NCBI GenBank assembly: GCA_942490895.1
Contig: CALNZC010000029.1
Span: 327,019 to 391,018 of the forward strand
Source: JAGNXB01 sp942490895
Lineage (GTDB): Bacteria; Bacteroidota; Bacteroidia; Chitinophagales; Saprospiraceae
Direction of reading: 5' to 3'
Length of the DNA stretch: 64,000 nt
Position 1 is the first letter of the stretch. Each line of letters begins with the position of its first letter. The notes under the pieces were generated by a model. The model did not search any database. It was not told where the DNA came from and was given only the letters and a program-made list of their open reading frames with translations. Both the position numbers and the translations under genes were made by a program. Below are positions 26,557 to 38,000 of the stretch, in pieces.

Positions 26557-26829
26557 TCAGGGTAAAGGGAAGGGATTATGCGGATATTGCTGAATGAGTG
26601 GAATATAAGCGGACTTTCGTTTCTGTTTTTTCAACTGTACCTCAAAGGATCTTGCCTCCTGAAATGAATCAAATTGACGAGTAAATACAAGGATCCATGG
26701 CATTCCGGATTTCGTGGATTTAGAATACCCGTTATTATGCCTTGTCAATCGGTCAATCAAGCTATGGGTCGCTCCGATATAGTAACGTTCCCTAGCGGGT
26801 GAGTAGAGGATGTAAACAAATGCGGCCAT
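26557..26829 (-). CDS. Small GIY-YIG nuclease, copy A3 (next to tRNA-Ala)
   Basis: 90 aa: MAAFVYILYSPARERYYIGA, RLTRHNNGYSKSTKSGMPW and EARSFEVQLKKQKRK. Clearly the same family as A1 and A2 but more diverged, so the older or founder copy. It follows the terminator of the best tRNA-Ala copy by about 10 nt. Its downstream side runs into tRNA-like unit 4 after about 30 nt. Confidence 0.8.
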   Translation of the reverse strand: MAAFVYILYSPARERYYIGATHSLIDRLTRHNNGYSKSTKSGMPWILVFTRQFDSFQEARSFEVQLKKQKRKSAYIPLIQQYPHNPFPLP

Positions 26830-26838
26830 ATATCAAAA

Positions 26839-26864
26839 AAGGCCCCTCCGAATGAAGGGGCCTT
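26839..26864 (-). terminator. Terminator of tRNA-Ala
   Basis: Minus strand stem AAGGCCCCT/AGGGGCCTT followed by TTTTTT, 9 nt after the tRNA 3' end. Confidence 0.8.
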
Positions 26865-26872
26865 GAAGGTTG

Positions 26873-26981
<109 letters not shown>

Positions 26982-26990
26982 TGTCAAAAA

Positions 26991-27061
26991 AGTTGGAGTC
27001 GAACCCAGTGGCCTTCCCGCACTACCGTGCGGGACGCTCTAGCCAGCTGAGCTAATCCCCC
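26991..27061 (-). repeat. tRNA-like unit 2 (degenerate)
   Basis: Same first 27 nt as the tRNA-Ala (GGGGGATTAGCTCAGCTGGC), then the palindrome TCCCGCAC-TACC-GTGCGGGA (27015-27034, plus sense) where the anticodon arm should be, then GGGTTCGACTCCAAC. The 3' acceptor strand is missing; the next unit starts after TTTTTTGACAT. Probably non-functional. Confidence 0.6.
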
Positions 27062-27170
27062 ATGTCAAAAGTGAGATGTATGTCCAGTGTGCGCCCTTAG
27101 ACAAACGTCCAAGTTACTCTAGCCCCGCCTTCGCGAAGCTTCGGCGGGCAGGCACCTGAGCTAATCCCCC
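27062..27170 (-). repeat. tRNA-like unit 1 (degenerate, palindrome in D-arm)
   Basis: Begins GGGGGATTAGCTCAGGTGCC, then the palindromic CCCGCC...GGCGGG element (27124-27148) inside the D-loop, then GCTAGAG, a 7-bp stem CTTGGAC/GTCTAAG and no recognisable T-arm. First unit after the putative promoter. Confidence 0.55.
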
Positions 27171-27180
27171 TTAGGGGAGG

Positions 27181-27188
27181 CAAATATA
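27181..27188 (-). promoter_or_regulatory. -7 element of the tRNA-Ala array
   Basis: Minus strand TATATTTG fits TAnnTTTG and lies 10 nt before the first tRNA-like unit, the right distance for a start site right at the 5' leader. No clear TTTG upstream. Confidence 0.5.
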
Positions 27189-27218
27189 CAGAGTTTTAAA
27201 AAATGGCGCAGAAAAAAT

Positions 27219-29687
27219 TCAGACAGGATCGACATCTGGCGAAACGATCAATCCAGACATGCCTTTCGCAGTGCGCATAGCCGCCGCAATTTGCAAAATA
27301 GACTCTTTCGCATGGCGGAGTTTGGAGGCATCCGGACTCAACTTGACCTGAACCGTCCGGAGGTAATAATTATTGATGCGAGGGACACTGGGAGTGGCGG
27401 GCCCCTGTACAGCTTCTCCCAGGAACGGGGTTAGTTTATTCACCATGTAAAGTGCGGCCCACTCACACTTTTCCTCTCGTCTATGTTTGATGGTGATCCG
27501 AACAATTCGACCATAAGGCGGATAATTGAACGCTTTCCGTTCTTGTAATTCCCGAATGTAAAAGCCCTCCAAATTCATGTGCAGGACATCCTGAAGGACC
27601 GCATTTGCTGGCTCGTATGTCTGGATCAGCACCAGACTATGTCCTTTCCGACGCCCGGCCCGGCCCGCTACCTGGATCATCATTTGAAACCCTCGTTCGG
27701 AGGATCTAAAGTCGGGGTAAGAGATCAGTTGATCCGCCTGTAGGATACCCACCAGACCCAGGTGGTCAAAATCCAATCCCTTGGTAATCATTTGAGTCCC
27801 CACCAGAATGTCGAGTTTCTTTTCACTGAATTCGTCCAGGATGCGAGTCAGTGATTGCCGACTTCGGGCCGTGTCCAGATCCAACCGCCCGATGCGGGCT
27901 TCTGGGAAAAAGATCTTGAGATCATCCTCGATCCGTTGAGTGCCAAAGCCTTTCAAGGTCAGTTGCCGGTTGCCACACTCAGGGCAATGTGTTGGAATAG
28001 AAATCTGATAGCCACAATAATGGCAATGCATCTTATGGCTGGGTTTGTGATAGGTCAAGGACACATCACAGTGGATACAAGGCTGCACCCATTGGCATGT
28101 GCCACATTCGAGGTTGGGTGCATATCCTCGCCGATTCTGGAACAGAAGAATTTGTTCGCCTCTGGCAATAGTATCCTTGATAGACTGGATCAACGATTGG
28201 GAAAAGGGAGCCTGGTTGCCCTTGATGGTCTCCTGTTTGAGGTTGATCAGGCGAAGCTCCGGTAATTCGGCATTGCCAAAACGCTCAGTCAGTTGGATAT
28301 AGCCATACTTTCCCTTTTTGGCATGGTAGTAACTTTCCAGCGAAGGCGTTGCAGATCCCAGAATCGTCTTCGCCTTGAAATAGTGGCCAAGCATAATGGC
28401 CAGGTCACGGCCATGGTAGCGAGGAGCCGGGTCATGTTGCTTGTATGATCCATCATGTTCCTCATCCACAATGATGAGTCCCAGGTTAAAAAATGGGAGA
28501 AAGAGCCCTGATCGGGGACCTAAAACGATCATATCCGGTTTGGTCAATACAGCTCGCCAGATCTCTACCCGCTCTTGCTGATTGAGCCGGGAATGATAGG
28601 TCAGGACTGTACGCCCGGTGAGTTGCTCTACCCGGGATACCAATTGTGTGGTTAAGGCAATTTCTGGAAGCAGATAGAGGACCTGTTTTCCAGCAGTGAT
28701 GGTACGCTCAATCGCCTTTGCGTACAACAGGGTCTTGCCACTCCCGGTCACACCCTGCATTAGCAGAGTATCCTTCTGTTTGAATTGCTCGAACATGGAG
28801 TGAAGGGCTTCCTCCTGATGGGGAGACAGTACCCAATCCGCAGCATCTTCTCCCGGACCAGCCCCCAATCGGGAAACTTCCTGCGGGTAAACGTCCAGAA
28901 TGTCCTTTTTTACGAGAGATCGCAAAATGCCATCCTGGATCTGTGCCCGGGCCAGTAATTCTGATTTTCTGATCCACGATCCTTCCTTTTCCATTTGCAG
29001 GAAGGCCATCAACGCCTCTAATTGGCGCTTGGATCGGTTCAGCTCCTCCATGACTTTCGGGAGCGTTCCCTGTCGATCCTTGTCCAGACGGTCATGCAGC
29101 TTGACAGCGGAGACCATCCGGGGCTTGAATCGCTCCTGAAGGTCCTCCCGAAATGAAATGATACCATCCTGGACCAGGGTCATGAGTAAGGGATAGACGG
29201 TCTTCCGGTCGAGTATCTTTTTGACATCTTCAACGGAGATTTCCTGCCGGATAGTCAACGCCTCCCCGATGAGGTAGGCATCGTCATTCAGTATTGGAAA
29301 TGCTTCTTCCAGGCGGGGGCCGGGAATGATCCGTGTCTCACTGGATAGTTTCAGATGGCTGGGGAGGGCAGCGATCATCACTTCGCCGAGGCTGCAGCAA
29401 TAATAATTGGCGATCCAGGTCCAAAAGGCGTATTGCTGCTCGTGGATGACTGGTCCTGAATCCAGGACTTCCAGGACAGGTTTGATTTTGTCCGCATCTG
29501 CTGGAGGTGTGACGAAGCCGACAACCAAACCGGCATAATGACGTGAGCGTCCGAACTGGACTTCCACCCGCATACCAAAGCTGACTTTGCTCTGTAAGCC
29601 CGCAGGAACAGCATAGGTATAGGGCTTTTCAATTGCAAGTGGCAATAAAACAGCAACAAATAATTCAGATGTAGATGTGGTCTTCAA
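27219..29687 (-). CDS. priA: Primosomal replication restart helicase PriA
   Basis: 822 aa. Reloads the replisome at stalled forks. N-terminal 3'-DNA-binding domain, then Walker A GVTGSGKT at 312-319, DEEH box at 408-411, GSATPS, and eight zinc-binding Cys as CGTC, CIHC, CHYC and CPEC inserted between helicase lobes; lobe 2 has VGTQMITKGLDFDHLGLVGI and QVAGRAGRR. Full length. 34 nt downstream of the deacetylase gene, hence last gene of the minus-strand run; the tRNA array lies just behind it. Confidence 0.97.
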   Translation of the reverse strand: MKTTSTSELFVAVLLPLAIEKPYTYAVPAGLQSKVSFGMRVEVQFGRSRHYAGLVVGFVTPPADADKIKPVLEVLDSGPVIHEQQYAFWTWIANYYCCSLGEVMIAALPSHLKLSSETRIIPGPRLEEAFPILNDDAYLIGEALTIRQEISVEDVKKILDRKTVYPLLMTLVQDGIISFREDLQERFKPRMVSAVKLHDRLDKDRQGTLPKVMEELNRSKRQLEALMAFLQMEKEGSWIRKSELLARAQIQDGILRSLVKKDILDVYPQEVSRLGAGPGEDAADWVLSPHQEEALHSMFEQFKQKDTLLMQGVTGSGKTLLYAKAIERTITAGKQVLYLLPEIALTTQLVSRVEQLTGRTVLTYHSRLNQQERVEIWRAVLTKPDMIVLGPRSGLFLPFFNLGLIIVDEEHDGSYKQHDPAPRYHGRDLAIMLGHYFKAKTILGSATPSLESYYHAKKGKYGYIQLTERFGNAELPELRLINLKQETIKGNQAPFSQSLIQSIKDTIARGEQILLFQNRRGYAPNLECGTCQWVQPCIHCDVSLTYHKPSHKMHCHYCGYQISIPTHCPECGNRQLTLKGFGTQRIEDDLKIFFPEARIGRLDLDTARSRQSLTRILDEFSEKKLDILVGTQMITKGLDFDHLGLVGILQADQLISYPDFRSSERGFQMMIQVAGRAGRRKGHSLVLIQTYEPANAVLQDVLHMNLEGFYIRELQERKAFNYPPYGRIVRITIKHRREEKCEWAALYMVNKLTPFLGEAVQGPATPSVPRINNYYLRTVQVKLSPDASKLRHAKESILQIAAAMRTAKGMSGLIVSPDVDPV

Positions 29688-29721
29688 TCTGTCAGCTTTG
29701 CAAATGAAATGGAGATCTGCC

Positions 29722-30624
29722 CTAAAAGTAAAGTTCCTGAGCGACCCGATAGGTATTGGCGTGCGCTTCGATCAAATCTGTCAAGCGCGCTGAATAACCA
29801 CCACCCATACTGACCGCTACGGGGATGCCCGATGCCTGACACGTCCGGAAGACCAATCGGTCCCGGTCCTTACACCCTTCACGAGTGAGTCCCAGGCGCC
29901 CCAGTTTGTCTGAAGCCAGAACATCCACACCGGCAAGATAGAAGACGATCTGGGGGTTTACTCGTTCGATCAGTGGTTCCAGAGTTCGCTGCAATAAGTC
30001 CAGGTAAGGTTTATCCGTCATGCCATCCGGGAGTCCAAGATCAAGGTCCGAAGCTTCTTTCCGGTGCGGATAATTCTTTTCACCATGCATGCTGAAGGTA
30101 AAGACTCTGGGGTCATCTCTGAATATGTTCGCCGTGCCGTTACCCTGATGCACATCGAGATCCACAACCAGAATCTGTGTGATCTTTCCTTCAGCGAGGA
30201 GAACATTTGCTGCAATGGCAAAATCATTGAAAACACAAAACCCTTCACCATGATCAGCAAAGGAATGATGTGTGCCCCCCGCCGTATTTATAGCAACACC
30301 ATGCTCCAATGCACGTCGAGCACAAAGCAAGGTGCCCATTGCGATGTGTCGGCCCCGATCAACCAAAGCCTTGGTCATTGGAAATCCGATCTTTCGAACT
30401 TCCTTTGCGCTTAATGTCTGATGCTGGAGATGCGCCCAATAAGTGGGTGTGTGGGTGAGCAATATGGAGGCAGTATCCATCATTTCCGGTTCAAAAAAAT
30501 GCTCCTCTTTCAACGTGCCTTCATAGAGCAGTTGTTCAGGTAGGAGTTCATATTTCACCATAGGAAATCGATGCCCTTCAGGCAATGCATACCGATAGAC
30601 GGGTGACCAGGCGACGTGTAACAT
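29722..30624 (-). CDS. Histone deacetylase family (HDAC11/class IV-like) metal hydrolase
   Basis: 300 aa, arginase/deacetylase fold. His pair HH at 119-120, GFCVFNDFAIAA, zinc ligands D157 and H159 in DLDVHQGNGT and D234 in AGVDVLASDKLG; GGGYS near the end. Bacterial members act on acetylated small molecules or proteins; the substrate here is unknown. Its ATG follows the stop of the upstream giant protein gene by one base (TAG-C-ATG), so the two are probably translated together, an odd pairing. Confidence 0.9.
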   Translation of the reverse strand: MLHVAWSPVYRYALPEGHRFPMVKYELLPEQLLYEGTLKEEHFFEPEMMDTASILLTHTPTYWAHLQHQTLSAKEVRKIGFPMTKALVDRGRHIAMGTLLCARRALEHGVAINTAGGTHHSFADHGEGFCVFNDFAIAANVLLAEGKITQILVVDLDVHQGNGTANIFRDDPRVFTFSMHGEKNYPHRKEASDLDLGLPDGMTDKPYLDLLQRTLEPLIERVNPQIVFYLAGVDVLASDKLGRLGLTREGCKDRDRLVFRTCQASGIPVAVSMGGGYSARLTDLIEAHANTYRVAQELYF

Positions 30625-30625
30625 G

Positions 30626-33600
30626 CTAGCGCATCAACAGCACTTCACCCTGATATGTTCGCACAGTTTTAGTAGGGAGATGTTGAATACGCAAGGTATA
30701 GATATAAACGCCGGGGTCGAGGATTTTTCCTCTGGAATTGCCGTCCCATCCTTTTCCGGATTCGCCCGGAGAGAATGCAGAACCACGCCATAACTCGCCT
30801 CCCCAGCGATCGTACACAGCCAACTCTTCGATAAGGATATCCTGGGCATTTCCCTCTGGAATGAACAGGTCATTGATGCCGTCAAGATTGGGGCTGAAAG
30901 CAGTAGGAATGTAGAGCATCAAGTCCTCCCCAAGGACATCAATGGTCACCATGGCAATATCTTCACAGCCTTGATCATCCACGACGGTTACGGTGTATGT
31001 AGTGGTTAACGTCGGTTTTGCAATGGGTTCAGGACAATTCGTGCAGGACAGTGCAAAGGAAGGACTCCAGGAGTAGCTGACGGCATTACCCTGGATGAAC
31101 AAATCGATCTGTACAGGCTGACCCGGTCCAATCAGGGTGTCGGGAAATGCCTGCACACTGACGCCACCGGTTCCCTGTTGGATCTGAATGGTCGAATCCA
31201 CACTGCAACCATTCGCATCTTCAAGACTGAAGAGGAAGAACCCGGCACTGGGTATCGGGAGGGCCTGTGTTGGACCATTTATGGGTGCCCAGGACAGTCC
31301 ATCTATTGTCCATTGCCAGGGAGGTGTTCCACCGGATAGTTGGAAGAGGTCAACCGTGCTTAACCCACAAGGGGTATCCGTGACGAGAAGGGATGCTACG
31401 ACGGGATTCGGCTCGGCCAATACCAGGGTTGCCGTATTTGTGCAGCCTGTATTGCTCGAAACAGTGACCGCATACATGCCTGGACCGAGGTTGGACTGGA
31501 TCGGACCCGTTCCGGCGATGTTCCAGGCATACTGGAAAGGCGGATCATTGCTGGAAACATTTGCGGTCAACTGGCCATCGTTGGCTCCGGCACAACTGAT
31601 GGCCGCGCCATTGTAATCGCTGCTGATCGCCAGGTCAACGGTCAATTCTTCAACATCGATTTGGGCATTACCGGCCAGGTTAACCGGACATAGGTTTGCC
31701 GTAGAAGATGCCTGGGTAATCGTATACGTTCCTGTGGAAGAAGGAATAAACATGATCGGCGTGCCGGGCGACCATCCGGTTACCGGAACCTGTTGTCCAT
31801 TTGTACCCGTGATCAACAGATCGTATATGGACATTGTGCCATTGATCGTTAACGTGGCTTGATCACCCGGGCAATAGATGGCACTACCGGAAAGTATCAG
31901 GCTTTGATCCGGAAAGAAGTTGAGGGCAATTTGTACGACACTATCACAGCCCAGATAAGACCCACCGATAATTGTTTCAGTTCCGACCGGATTGGAAAAA
32001 GTGTACGCCTGGCCGTTCACCCAGACGGTATCGGCCGTGCAAATTGTGGAGTTGAGGTCAAATTCTGTAAAATCGGTAAAGGTGAGATCCACCGTGACTA
32101 AACTATCACATCCGTATTGGCTCGCCCCTGGTAACGACACTTGACCGGCAGGATGGGATTCATTGAATATACTATCTCCCACCATGATCGTGGAGCCGGA
32201 GCAAAGCGTTTGCTGAATAAGCCGATCTGCAGGCTGTCGTAAGGAGACGGCAATCTGGATCAATGAATCACAACCTAGAGGATCACTGCTCGGTAATGTA
32301 AAGGTGTCTGACAAGAACGCACTATGATACCAGGCCCCCAGGATGAAGACAGAATCTTCCGGGCAGATCACTGGCGAATAGTCGATAACCGGTGGCAGGG
32401 GATGCTGGACAATCCCGGAGGAATTCAGAATGGTTGAACAATATTTGTCACTGACACCGATCAATTGAAAATTCAGTACCCCTGGATTCAGATCTCCACA
32501 AAGAGTAATAGGATGGTTGCCATTGACAGAAGATGTGGTCAGGGTGTCCAGATTGCCAGGCGTGCCCCAGGAGTAGGTCAGAACGACTGGCGCATTACCT
32601 GTGGAAGTCAGATTGACGGACGCACATTTTTCACCACAGATCTCTGCTGGAAGCAGAAAAGAGGCAGTGGGGAAGGAGTGGAAATACACCGGAATCGGTG
32701 TGGCATAATCCAGGCATGGATCGGACAGGTCCAGGCCAGTTGGAGATTTGTCCGAGATGCCTACTGTGAGATATAACACCTGCTCCAGAGGCCATCCATT
32801 TTGCCAGCTGAAGGCAGGCGTCCCTGAGGTGGCCAGTGCTGATCCTTGAGGGTCAAGAGGGTTGGTGTGGAGGAAATAGAGAAGGGTGTCTCCAGGCTCG
32901 GTGATCGGTTGTTCTGCGAAGCTGAGGGAGGTGAACTCACCAGGGCACAAATGAAGAGTATCAGATAATATCTTTCCGGGAGAGGTTGCGCAATCACAAT
33001 TCCGGACGCCGGTCAGCGTGTCTGCCGGGCAGGGACCGGCATCATCAAAGTAGATAGCATACGGGATTAGGCTCTTGACCGGGTCACTGGTCCAAATTCC
33101 TCCATTCCAGGTGCCGCTATTTCCAGACAGGGTATAGGTGCCGGGGATTCCACCTTCCAGCTCGAGGGTGATTTCATAAAGGGTATCTCCCGGCAGACAG
33201 GTGATATCAAATTCAGCCAATACCGGTGGGGCAGTTACATTCAGATTTTGAGTTGTGCCATTTAACGAAACCACACATCCATAGGCATCGGTTGCATTCT
33301 GGATCACATATTGGGTGGTATCCAATGGCGTCAGTGCCAATGATCCATTGGCCGGAACGGTTCCCATTTGTAATTGCCCATTCGCCAGATAGTTGAGCGA
33401 CCACGGGGCATATCCGGTGATCTGAAAGTCGAGATGTGCGGTATCTCCCGGACACAATGAAGTCGCATCCAGGCTGTAGGTGGCCTGTGGCTTGTTTACT
33501 TCAACGGTTGCTCCTCCCAGAAGAGTTCCTTCGCAGCCGTTATCATCCACCAGGATACTCATGGAATACGTCGTGGTTGAAGCGGGTTTGACCCAAAAGG

Positions 33601-34972
33601 AATATGCAGTTAATGGGGAGTTCAATAGTGGGCCTGGAGAACCGTTAGTGTTGATGACGAATTGATACGGGCCATCACCCGATAAATTGACTGTCAACAA
33701 CGCACTGTCGCCTTCGCAGATGACTGTATCCATGCCCAGGTCGGCAACCACATTCGGATGGTAATTGAGGTTCACAGTGATTGTGCTGTCGCATCCTGTA
33801 TAGGCGGGCATGATTTCCACTCCTGAAGGATTAGACAGGTTGTAGACTTTGTTGTTGACGATGACCGAATCACCAGGGCAGAGGAGATCCGAAATCGTTG
33901 TCTGAGGACAATGCACGGAAAGGGCGAAAGTGCCCGCTGAAATACCTCCGGGAATGGCCGGGCAGAATCCTGGATAATTACTTACAATCGCCTTGAAATA
34001 AAGGGTCTGATTGCATTGGGATGCCGGCACATTATAAGTCCATTGCAAGGGGAGATTGACGGGTTGGTCTTTGTTGCAATACCCTCTGGAACCACATTCC
34101 TCCAATGACCAATTGCCATTGAAATCAGGTTCGCGTTCATAGGTATAGCCTTTTGCAGGCAACGTATTGAAGTTGGTGAATACCGGAAAACTGATGGGTA
34201 TGGTCGCATTACATGGAGGCATACCTGAGGTGGGGATGGCACCCAGTGTTACCAGGTTGCCAAATGGAGGCGAGTTGGCCAGGGAGGGGTTGCCGTACCG
34301 AACAGCATCAACAAACGAAAACCCATTCCACAAGACAAGCCACTCTCCCGTGTTGTGGAGGGTCAATGTCTCATTTGGGAAGGACTCTACAAAACAGTTA
34401 CAGGTGTCTACATCCAGGTCAACTGGGCCATATTCGTCATATCCGATGACAAAAAAGCCATCGCTGGGCATATATGTACCTGGGGGAATAGTGATGCTCC
34501 AATCGCCATCGCTCAAGACATAACAACCCAGATAAGCACCCGGAGGGCCGATCAATTCGACCCATTCACCTGTAGTCGGATTGCCAAAATCATTATCTCC
34601 CTGTTCTGGGAACGGTTGAAACTCGTTGATCTTGACCAATGGAGAGCTACAACTGATCAGAGGGATGGTATGCTGCGCCTCGAGGATGCCTTCTCCGGCA
34701 TGCGGATCAAAATCGGGGTCCGTATCATAATACCAACTGATGACTGTTCCAGGAACCAACTGATCGGCAATATTGATGGAGAATTGCACCTGACTATTGG
34801 GGCAGATTTGGCATTCCCCGCTATTGACCAGAAGGCAGTTTCCTGTCGTAACAGTGGTGTTGGTGATCGAAGGACAACCACACACCTGTGCCTGAAGGGA
34901 GGTATTCAGGAAGGTCAGTAAAAACACAAGCAAGGGCAAGGACAGGGAGCCTGTCCGAAAGATTCGGTCCAT
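30626..34972 (-). CDS. Giant T9SS type B-sorted protein with lamin-tail domain
   Basis: 1448 aa with a signal peptide (LPLLVFLLTFLNTSLQAQ). An LTD (lamin tail) domain follows at about 110-250 (VKINEFQPFPEQGDNDFG, VELIGPPGAYLGCYVLSDGD). The middle is a chain of Ig/PKD-like and SprB-like repeats, several with a CPGDS motif (for example LCPGDSVIVNN, LCPGDTAHLDF). The last 95 residues are the gliding-motility C-terminal domain: YIPTAFSPNLDGINDLFIPE, YDRWGGELWRG, DPGVYIYTLRI. Exported by type IX secretion and probably surface-attached. 51 nt behind the next giant gene. Confidence 0.9.
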   Translation of the reverse strand: MDRIFRTGSLSLPLLVFLLTFLNTSLQAQVCGCPSITNTTVTTGNCLLVNSGECQICPNSQVQFSINIADQLVPGTVISWYYDTDPDFDPHAGEGILEAQHTIPLISCSSPLVKINEFQPFPEQGDNDFGNPTTGEWVELIGPPGAYLGCYVLSDGDWSITIPPGTYMPSDGFFVIGYDEYGPVDLDVDTCNCFVESFPNETLTLHNTGEWLVLWNGFSFVDAVRYGNPSLANSPPFGNLVTLGAIPTSGMPPCNATIPISFPVFTNFNTLPAKGYTYEREPDFNGNWSLEECGSRGYCNKDQPVNLPLQWTYNVPASQCNQTLYFKAIVSNYPGFCPAIPGGISAGTFALSVHCPQTTISDLLCPGDSVIVNNKVYNLSNPSGVEIMPAYTGCDSTITVNLNYHPNVVADLGMDTVICEGDSALLTVNLSGDGPYQFVINTNGSPGPLLNSPLTAYSFWVKPASTTTYSMSILVDDNGCEGTLLGGATVEVNKPQATYSLDATSLCPGDTAHLDFQITGYAPWSLNYLANGQLQMGTVPANGSLALTPLDTTQYVIQNATDAYGCVVSLNGTTQNLNVTAPPVLAEFDITCLPGDTLYEITLELEGGIPGTYTLSGNSGTWNGGIWTSDPVKSLIPYAIYFDDAGPCPADTLTGVRNCDCATSPGKILSDTLHLCPGEFTSLSFAEQPITEPGDTLLYFLHTNPLDPQGSALATSGTPAFSWQNGWPLEQVLYLTVGISDKSPTGLDLSDPCLDYATPIPVYFHSFPTASFLLPAEICGEKCASVNLTSTGNAPVVLTYSWGTPGNLDTLTTSSVNGNHPITLCGDLNPGVLNFQLIGVSDKYCSTILNSSGIVQHPLPPVIDYSPVICPEDSVFILGAWYHSAFLSDTFTLPSSDPLGCDSLIQIAVSLRQPADRLIQQTLCSGSTIMVGDSIFNESHPAGQVSLPGASQYGCDSLVTVDLTFTDFTEFDLNSTICTADTVWVNGQAYTFSNPVGTETIIGGSYLGCDSVVQIALNFFPDQSLILSGSAIYCPGDQATLTINGTMSIYDLLITGTNGQQVPVTGWSPGTPIMFIPSSTGTYTITQASSTANLCPVNLAGNAQIDVEELTVDLAISSDYNGAAISCAGANDGQLTANVSSNDPPFQYAWNIAGTGPIQSNLGPGMYAVTVSSNTGCTNTATLVLAEPNPVVASLLVTDTPCGLSTVDLFQLSGGTPPWQWTIDGLSWAPINGPTQALPIPSAGFFLFSLEDANGCSVDSTIQIQQGTGGVSVQAFPDTLIGPGQPVQIDLFIQGNAVSYSWSPSFALSCTNCPEPIAKPTLTTTYTVTVVDDQGCEDIAMVTIDVLGEDLMLYIPTAFSPNLDGINDLFIPEGNAQDILIEELAVYDRWGGELWRGSAFSPGESGKGWDGNSRGKILDPGVYIYTLRIQHLPTKTVRTYQGEVLLMR

Positions 34973-35023
34973 TGGCCTCCAAAATTACGGGAATATCAGG
35001 GGAAATGCAGGTTCCCGCCAGGG

Positions 35024-38000
35024 TTATTTTACCAGAGTTATATCCCCTCTGTACAAGCGTTGTGCTCCATCCGGATATCTGATAAGAACTGTGTATACGT
35101 AAACACCTGGGTTCAAATGCTTACTTCTGAATTTGCCATTCCAACCCAACTCTGCCTGGTTGGCTGGGCCAGGAGTGCTAAAGAAAAGTGCATTACCCCA
35201 CCGATCATAAATTCTGAGGTCCTCCACGATGACATCGGGATCGGCAGACTGAATGTAAAACCAATCATTGATCCCATCATCGTTTGGACTGAAGGCAGTC
35301 GTGAGATAAATCCGCCTATTTCCAAGCACGATTATGGTAACCTCTCCAACAGCCTCACATCCGGCAGCGTCCGTTGCTGTGAGAACATAGGTGGTGGTGT
35401 TTTCGGGGCCAGCGAAAGGCGTTGAACAGTTGGTGCAGGACAACGCAGTGCCGGGCGACCAACTGAAGTTGCTTGGATTGAAATTGAAGACAGGTGTCAG
35501 GACAACTTCATCTCCACGGATGAGGTTGATTTGGCTGGGGTTGAATAAAACCTCAGGCTCATCCAGAGTGCCAATGAACAAGGATGCTGTAGAAGTGCAG
35601 CCTTGCTGGTCAATGGCCTGAAGATCATATCCACCAGGAGCCAGGTTGGAAATCTGGAATGGGAGGTTGGAAATGGTGGTTGGAGGAGCCAAGTTGATGG
35701 AAAGGTTGACGATACCAGTCGCATTTCCAAACCCGGATATCTGAATGGTTCCGTTGTTCACTCCCGGACAAGAAGCATCTGTTGTCTGAGTAACCAGATC
35801 AAATCCACCAGCAGCTACGTTCTTCTGGGCGATGCCAGAGCAGCCGTTTGCATCGGTTACGGTTACGTTTAATGCGCCAGGCAAGTCCAACATAACTACA
35901 TCTGTGGCAAATGGCCCGGCTGGTGATGTCCATGAATAAGTATAAGGCATGGTTCCGCCCAGGACGTTTGTTGATGCGGTAAAGGCTTGACCCATACAAA
36001 TGGTATCGGCGCTGGTTTGAATGGTTACGGTTAATCCGCTGGCATCTTGAATGGTAAAATCCAAAAGTCCGGTACATCCATTGATATCCGTAGCTGTAAC
36101 GGCATAAACGCCACTCGTGGAGGCGATTACCGGATTGATGTTTGACGTCCATCCGGGTCCTGTCCAGTCGAAGGAGTAGGGTGCATTGCCACCAGTCGCT
36201 GTTGCGGTGATGGCGACCTCACTTCCACTGCAAATGGAGGGAGAAAGAGGATCGATTGAAACGATTACCGGAGCAGCAGGCACAACCTGACTACTGATCG
36301 TGTCCATGCAGCCTCGATCATCGATGAGGGTGACCAAATAGGTCCCGGCCAGACTGGCGTCCAGGGTGTCCCCTGTTGCCGAGCCACCTGGTCCTGTCCA
36401 ATCGAAGGAGTAGGGTGGACTGCCACCTGATCCAGTTGCTTTCAGGCCGACAATCTGTCCGGAACAGAGCACCACTGTTGAAGGTGTAATCGTCACAGAT
36501 GGTTGAGCAAACGCGCTGACAGTTGTACTGGCCGATCCAGAGCATCCGGTCCCATCCACAACATTGACCGAATATCCACCACCGATGGAAGCAACAAACT
36601 GGGCAGTGGAAGCGGGTCCAGCCGGCGTCGTCCAGGAGTAGGAAAGTACCCCTACGCCTCCGGCTACAATGGCCGTAAGGGAGACGCTATCACCTGGGCA
36701 AAAGCCTGGCTGATTGGGCAGGATGCTGACATTCAATTGATTGCTGAAGATCAAGGTTGTGTTGGCCATGCCGCTGCAACCGTTGATATCGGTGACCAAT
36801 ACTTGGTATAATCCGGGGAGTGTAGCGGGAATGGTATCAAAGTTGGACATGCCTTGTGGGGTGGTCCAGGTATACATGTAAGGTCCCGTGCCTCCAGAGA
36901 TGTTCGGGCTGAGCATGATCGTCCCCCCTCCGCAAATAGCAAATGTATCAGAGAGGAAGGAGAGAGAGATCCCTGCTCCTACATTGACCTGAATGGTATC
37001 TGAGGACATACACCCTGAGGCATTGGTGGCAAAGGCAATGTATTGGCCCGCCTGACTGGCTTGAATCATAGGCCCACTGGCCGGGCCAAGAGGCGTAACC
37101 CAGTTCACTGAAGTGGGTGGTCCTCCAGCAATCACATTCGCAGTGAGGGTAGTCGAACCACCTGGGCAGATGGTTGGTGTCGCCGGACTGATCTGCACAG
37201 TAGGTGGTATAAGTGCGCTAATATTGGTTTGTGCAGACCCGGAGCATCCCTGAGGATCAGTGACGGTGACTTGATACATCCCGCTTATGAACGTGACCAG
37301 TGGGTGATTGGAGGATGGCCCAGAAGGAGTCGTCCAATTGATGGCCCAGTTTGGACCCGGAGCGGGAAGGGTGCTGAGAACCAGCGAGTCACCTGGGCAA
37401 AGTCCGGATGTCGCCCCGATAATAGAAACCGGAATGGTGGTAGCCTGGAGGACTACTGCCGAGTCCAGGCCGCTACAACCGGCCCCATCGACCACGGCAA
37501 GGGTATATGTGCCTGCCTGGTTGGTGAGTAATGTATCACCCATACTCGTTCCACCGGTAAACGACCAGGTATAAGTGTAGCTGCCATTTCCACCGTTCGC
37601 ATTTCCGATCAACTGCGCCTGTCCACCAGGGCAGAAACTGACTGTGTCCTGGGCAAATGTGATCGTCAGATTGGCAAGTTCCTGGACAGTGACACTGTCG
37701 ATACCCGAGCAACCATTCGTTTCGGTTACGGTCACGACATATGTTCCGGTGACCGAAGCGGCGAGTGGTTGTCCTGCTCCTGGGCCTGAGGGTGTCGACC
37801 AGTTGTAGGAAAGTGTATTGCCCTGATCACCGGATACAACTACGGACAGGTTCACGGTGCCACCCGGGCAGAAAGAAGCTGGGTCGGGATTAATGGTCAC
37901 ATCAAGAGGGCTGCCGGGTTGAATGGATATGGTGTCTGCACTGGTACATCCGCCTCCATCTGTAAGTGTGACAGTGTATGTACCGGTTTGGGTAGCAGTG